Source: Intestinibacter sp034113885 (GTDB lineage: Bacteria; Bacillota; Clostridia; Peptostreptococcales; Peptostreptococcaceae). From it: a stretch of DNA of 18,721 nt. A program made the translations under genes and the position numbers. Below are positions 15,870 through 18,721 of the stretch, piece by piece (within the stretch, counting starts at the first letter, position 1; the number at the start of each line of letters is the position of its first letter). Where the stretch lies: the NCBI RefSeq assembly GCF_034113885.1, contig NZ_JAXEWM010000031.1, positions 1-18,721 of the forward strand, given 5' to 3'. Under the pieces are notes generated by a model. The model did not search any database, was not told the DNA's origin, and saw only the letters and a program-made list of their open reading frames with translations.

Positions 15870-16619
15870 ATGAAAGAGCAAAATCCGTATATATTACATA
15901 ATAAAAACAGTTTAAAAAATATAGAGATAAATATAGATCAGGATATTGAAAATGATATAGGAGATTTTTGTTTTTCGAAAAATGATTTAGAAAATATAAA
16001 AATACCAGCTGATTTAGACGATATAATAGGAGAGCCGTTTTTAGAGGATAAAAAAGAGAGAAAAAGCTACTTTATAAGTTGGATTGTAGATCTTTTATTG
16101 GTGTTTATTTTATTATTGCCTATAATAGGGATTTATAATCCAAATATATTTTCAAAGATTGAAGGAGTATATCCCTTTTTTATTAAAGCGCATAATTTTT
16201 TAGACAAGGACAATATTATCAGAATGCTTGGTGGTAAAGCAGGCGATGAAAATTTAAAGGATGCAAAACCAACCGTTGTAGTGAAGGCAAAGGACGTTAA
16301 AAAACCTAAGAGCAATATGGAGGAGTTAGAATTAATACATTCCTTGGCTAATTCACTTATAAAAGCAGAGTACAAATGGGAATGTACTGAGGTTACACCT
16401 AAGACAATAAAAAAAGCTATTTCGGGAGTCAATTATTTGCAGGATGAATACCAGAGGATTTACTTCAGAAGTAATTTAGAAAAATGGCAACAGGGAGACT
16501 TTTCTAATGCAGTTGAAGTCCACAACAGGGTTTGGTCTATACTCAAGGGAAATATAGGAGAAGCTTATGCATTAGATGAGGAAAATATATCGAAAATAAA
16601 AGAAAAATATTTTAAATAG
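15870..16619 (+). CDS. Single-pass membrane protein, candidate anti-sigma factor (C-terminus resembling DUF6241)
   Basis: This 249-residue protein has a cytoplasmic acidic N-terminus (1-66), one membrane helix (about 67-88, preceded by KKERK, so N-in) and an extracytoplasmic part of about 160 residues. The IKIPADLDDIIGE segment (43-55) resembles the short cytoplasmic motif seen before the helix in several Firmicute anti-sigma factors. The outer C-terminal region (about 152-234, with EKWQQGDFSNAVEVHNRVW and GNIGEA) recalls the DUF6241 family, from memory. It starts at ATG 15870, one base after the sigma factor stop (TAATATG), implying translational coupling; GGGTGA at 15853-15858 inside the sigma gene is the possible ribosome site. 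No HxxxCxxC zinc motif is present. Function as anti-sigma is inferred from context and topology. Confidence 0.75.
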   Translation: MKEQNPYILHNKNSLKNIEINIDQDIENDIGDFCFSKNDLENIKIPADLDDIIGEPFLEDKKERKSYFISWIVDLLLVFILLLPIIGIYNPNIFSKIEGVYPFFIKAHNFLDKDNIIRMLGGKAGDENLKDAKPTVVVKAKDVKKPKSNMEELELIHSLANSLIKAEYKWECTEVTPKTIKKAISGVNYLQDEYQRIYFRSNLEKWQQGDFSNAVEVHNRVWSILKGNIGEAYALDEENISKIKEKYFK

Positions 16620-16620
16620 A

Positions 16621-16670
16621 AAAAATACCTTATATAGCAGGTTTATTATTTTACTATATAAGGTATTTTT
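16621..16670. terminator. Perfect 17-bp bidirectional terminator hairpin
   Basis: Arms 16621-16637 (AAAAATACCTTATATAG) and 16654-16670 are exact reverse complements over 17 bases with a 16-base loop. It lies between the stops of the candidate anti-sigma gene and the convergent minus-strand gene and has A/T tails for both directions. Confidence 0.9.
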
Positions 16671-16671
16671 A

Positions 16672-17262
16672 TTATTTGTTTTCAATTAAATCTTGTCCAG
16701 ATAAATCGTCTAAGAATTTAGTTGATAGAGGATAATAATACGATTTATCATCTTTTTCAACTAAGATAGCTTTTTTGGCTACTGACGAATCTACTTCATT
16801 TAAAAATACTAATACATCACAGTATTGTATAAAATCAGTAATTAACTGCTTAGATCCATCTTCGATTGAGTACTTTTTAGTATTTTTATCGTATTTACAG
16901 TCGACTAAATAAAGAGGTCCTATCTTTTGGTTAGTTTCGATAACAGCTGCACTGTTGTAGTTAGAAGATAGTTGTCCGTGTACTGGAGTTTTATCTTGTA
17001 AATTAGTTTTTTCTAGAATTTCATTTAAATCTACATTGCTGTCGTTTAGAGATAGTATGTAGCCCTTTATTTTTAGTTCTGATGAATCTTCATTAGAACT
17101 GTCTTCTGTACTATCTTCGATTTTAGTACCAGAAGGAGTATCTAATTCATCCATTTGATTTTCTAAAGCTTTATTATCATCAATATGTTTTTTTATAAAA
17201 AAGCCACCTATTAAAACGATAATTAAAAGTATAATAATAGATAGTATTTTATTTTTTTTCAT
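16672..17262 (-). CDS. Membrane-anchored extracytoplasmic protein of unknown function
   Basis: A 196-residue protein with a short basic N-terminus (MKKNK), a hydrophobic anchor at about 6-23 and no lipobox cysteine, so it is probably an N-terminally anchored, outward-facing protein rather than a lipoprotein. Residues 30-64 are an acidic Ser/Asp/Glu-rich linker (DSTEDSSNEDSSE), followed by a globular domain of about 130 residues with two cysteines (in LVDCKYD and IQYCDVLVF) that could form a disulfide. I recognise no catalytic motif or family. It has its own strong promoter, a GAGGTGAT ribosome site before the ATG, and converges on the sigma/anti-sigma unit. A functional link to that unit is possible but only positional. 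Confidence 0.72.
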   Translation of the reverse strand: MKKNKILSIIILLIIVLIGGFFIKKHIDDNKALENQMDELDTPSGTKIEDSTEDSSNEDSSELKIKGYILSLNDSNVDLNEILEKTNLQDKTPVHGQLSSNYNSAAVIETNQKIGPLYLVDCKYDKNTKKYSIEDGSKQLITDFIQYCDVLVFLNEVDSSVAKKAILVEKDDKSYYYPLSTKFLDDLSGQDLIENK

Positions 17263-17280
17263 ATAATCACCTCAGATATA

Positions 17281-17308
17281 ATTATAACATCTTTAATAAA
17301 TAAAACAA
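17281..17308 (-). promoter_or_regulatory. Promoter of the unknown anchored protein gene
   Basis: Read on the minus strand, TTGTTT (17308-17303) and TATAAT (17286-17281) are 16 bases apart, and the -10 is extended (TG-T-TATAAT). The predicted start near 17274 leaves only about a dozen leader bases, just enough for the GAGGTGAT ribosome site. Confidence 0.65.
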
Positions 17309-17337
17309 ATTTATATTATGAAAAAATTATAAATCAA

Positions 17338-17378
17338 AATTTAAATGTTGTTTTAAAAATTTAAACACCATTTAAATT
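17338..17378. repeat. 41-base imperfect palindrome in the divergent intergenic region
   Basis: AATTTAAATG (17338-17347) and CATTTAAATT (17369-17378) are exact 10-base inverted copies; inside them TGTTT (17349-17353) pairs with AAACA (17363-17367), then a bulge and three more pairs follow. It lies between two divergent genes, upstream of the predicted minus-strand promoter. There is no T tract, so it is more likely an operator or cruciform-prone site than a terminator. Confidence 0.5.
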
Positions 17379-17412
17379 ATAAAAAATAATTGAAAGCGCA
17401 AAAAAAGTTAAA

Positions 17413-17438
17413 AAATCAAATATATTAATGTTTGATTT
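17413..17438. repeat. Inverted AAATCAAA/TTTGATTT repeat upstream of the PAS-GAF sensor gene
   Basis: AAATCAAA at 17413-17420 and TTTGATTT at 17431-17438 form an 8-base inverted repeat around a 10-base spacer. A third copy, AAATCAAA, occurs at 17331-17338 next to the larger palindrome. The recurring octamer could be a regulator half-site; this is inference, and the low complexity allows chance. Confidence 0.4.
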
Positions 17439-17518
17439 ATTATTTGAAATGATTTATCCTTTATATATAGAGAGATGTAAAGAAATTTACAAAAAAGTTT
17501 TACAAGGAGGTATGAAAA

Positions 17519-18721
17519 ATGGTGAATATTTTTAATCATATGGACAATTTTATTTTTGTTATAAGCCCTAATAGAAAGATAAAGTTTGCCAATAAGACTG
17601 TTTTGAAAAGAATAAATATAGATTTAAAAGACATTGTAGATACTCCTGTAAAAGATTGTCTATACAGTAATGGAAGAAGTATAGACAATTTAATCAATAG
17701 TTTAGAAAAAAATGAAGATATAAATTTTGATTTTTACTTGGAAATTGGTGAAAAAAAATATTTTTTTAATGGAGATTTATTAGAAGATAGTTTTTATGGA
17801 GAGAGTAGTTACTTCATAATAGCGAGAGATGTATGTGAAAAATACTATAAAAGAGAAGATCTAGAATCTCTACTAGATACTATAAATATGAATTGTTTCA
17901 TAAAAAATCAAAGAGGCGAGTATTTATATGTAAATAAGAAAAAATGTGATTCACATAATAAGACAAAAGAAGAGATTATAGGACATCGAACCACAGAGTT
18001 TTTTAATGTAAAAGAGTCAGAATATATTGAAAAAATTGAAGGTGATGTAATAAAAAGAAAAGAGCCTTTTTGTTCAGAAAAGAGATTGACATTTAATGGT
18101 AAAAAAATATGGTATGAATTGACAGTAGATGCCACGCTAAATGAAGATGGTAGTGTAAAAAATATAGTCGGAAATAGTAGAAATATAGATATAAGAAAGC
18201 ACTTAAATAAAACACTAGATTATACAGGTATTAAATTTAGAAAGATCAATAAATTTTTAAATGAAGATGAAAATGATGTGATGAATTTACTAGATTATAT
18301 ATCTGAAAAAACGTTGATGCATTTTCACGCTGATGGAATAGCAATTGTATTTTATAAAGAAAAAGAAAACGATTTTTATACATTGGTCAGCAGGGGGGTA
18401 GTGTTAGACGATTTTAATTTCGATTATACAGAAAAAAGAGAAGTGTTTGAGGATTCATATACGAGATATTCTAAGCGATTAGAGCTAGAAGGTATTAAAT
18501 ATGTAGACGAGATAAAGAATGAAATAGTAGCTAAAAAATTAAAAGAAAAAAATATCTATAAAATAGGAATATACAATATTGCAATCGGCAAGAAAATATT
18601 AGGTCATATAATAATAACATTCTTACAGGATACAAAACCTATAGAATACGGATACGATTACATAAAAACAATATGCTCTCATTTAGCTGTGACTATTTCA
18701 AATATAAATGAATCTAAAAAA
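17519..18721 (+). CDS. PAS-PAS-GAF sensory protein (3' truncated at window end)
   Basis: An open frame of 401 codons runs from ATG 17519 to the window edge without a stop. AAGGAGG at 17504-17510 is eight bases before it; ATG 17512 in another frame stops after seven codons. The N-terminal 105 residues look like a divergent PAS domain (MDNFIFVISPNRKIKFANKT). Residues about 114-232 are a second PAS domain (NCFIKNQRGEYLYVNKKK ... EEIIGHRTTEFF ... WYELTVDATLNEDGSVKNIVG), and about 245-395 resemble a GAF domain (DGIAIVFYKE ... IAIGKKILGHIIITF). There is no membrane segment, so it is a cytoplasmic sensor. The output domain, probably a histidine kinase, GGDEF or sigma-54/HTH module, lies beyond the window and cannot be named. 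Confidence 0.82.
   Translation, partial: MVNIFNHMDNFIFVISPNRKIKFANKTVLKRINIDLKDIVDTPVKDCLYSNGRSIDNLINSLEKNEDINFDFYLEIGEKKYFFNGDLLEDSFYGESSYFIIARDVCEKYYKREDLESLLDTINMNCFIKNQRGEYLYVNKKKCDSHNKTKEEIIGHRTTEFFNVKESEYIEKIEGDVIKRKEPFCSEKRLTFNGKKIWYELTVDATLNEDGSVKNIVGNSRNIDIRKHLNKTLDYTGIKFRKINKFLNEDENDVMNLLDYISEKTLMHFHADGIAIVFYKEKENDFYTLVSRGVVLDDFNFDYTEKREVFEDSYTRYSKRLELEGIKYVDEIKNEIVAKKLKEKNIYKIGIYNIAIGKKILGHIIITFLQDTKPIEYGYDYIKTICSHLAVTISNINESKK

Noticed and set aside
16133..16432. Minus-strand open frame inside the candidate anti-sigma gene
   Set aside because: It is a shadow of the plus-strand gene, with no ribosome site or family features.
17512..17535. ATG at 17512 as a start or leader peptide for the PAS-GAF gene
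   Set aside because: It stops after seven codons and is only one base from the ribosome site; the ATG at 17519 is properly spaced.
1..18721. Mobile elements, CRISPR arrays, tRNA or rRNA genes
   Set aside because: No transposase, integrase, regularly spaced repeats, cloverleaf or rRNA sequence was seen on either strand.

Overview
The window is AT-rich DNA with AGA/ATA-dominated codon use, strong GGAGG-type ribosome binding sites and rho-independent terminators after most transcription units. With an AsrABC sulfite reductase, a SpoVB-like flippase and clostridial-type regulators, it points to an anaerobic low-GC Firmicute of class Clostridia, possibly Peptostreptococcaceae. The exact species cannot be read from the sequence. 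Everything looks chromosomal: there are no insertion sequences, phage genes, tRNA/rRNA genes or CRISPR arrays, and no gene-free stretch exceeds 300 bases.

Layout. (1) 1-1930: the 3' end of a LarA-like (lactate racemase family) gene and a sodium:solute symporter, probably one operon. (2) 2069-3533: asnS with its own terminator. (3) 3708-5745: a compact two-gene unit of a serine esterase-fold protein and a stand-alone ATP-grasp ligase, ending in a bidirectional terminator. (4) 5745-6623 (minus): a metallo-beta-lactamase-fold hydrolase with an altered metal motif. (5) 6787-9556: a zinc-ribbon multispan membrane protein, a soluble double-zinc-ribbon protein and a Crp/Fnr-family regulator. (6) 9583-12536: asrABC, the NADH-dependent anaerobic sulfite reductase, preceded by an exact TGTGA-N6-TCACA operator. 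(7) 12675-13617: a membrane-anchored alpha/beta hydrolase. (8) 13632-15200 (minus): a SpoVB-type flippase. (9) 15383-16670: a small sigma factor translationally coupled to a single-pass membrane protein, a candidate anti-sigma factor. (10) 16672-17262 (minus): an unknown membrane-anchored protein. (11) 17519 to the window end: a PAS-PAS-GAF sensor cut by the window edge.

How the genes work together. The clearest circuit is Crp-like regulator plus asrABC. The regulator's recognition helix carries the R-E-x-x-x-R pattern that reads TGTGA in E. coli CRP, and an exact TGTGA-N6-TCACA palindrome lies 60 bp upstream of asrA. The regulator also appears to start at an AUU codon, with the same GGGTGA-N5-start geometry as asrA. 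The two least described units are the esterase/ATP-grasp pair and the sigma/candidate anti-sigma pair; both are compact, self-contained and have no function I can name with certainty.
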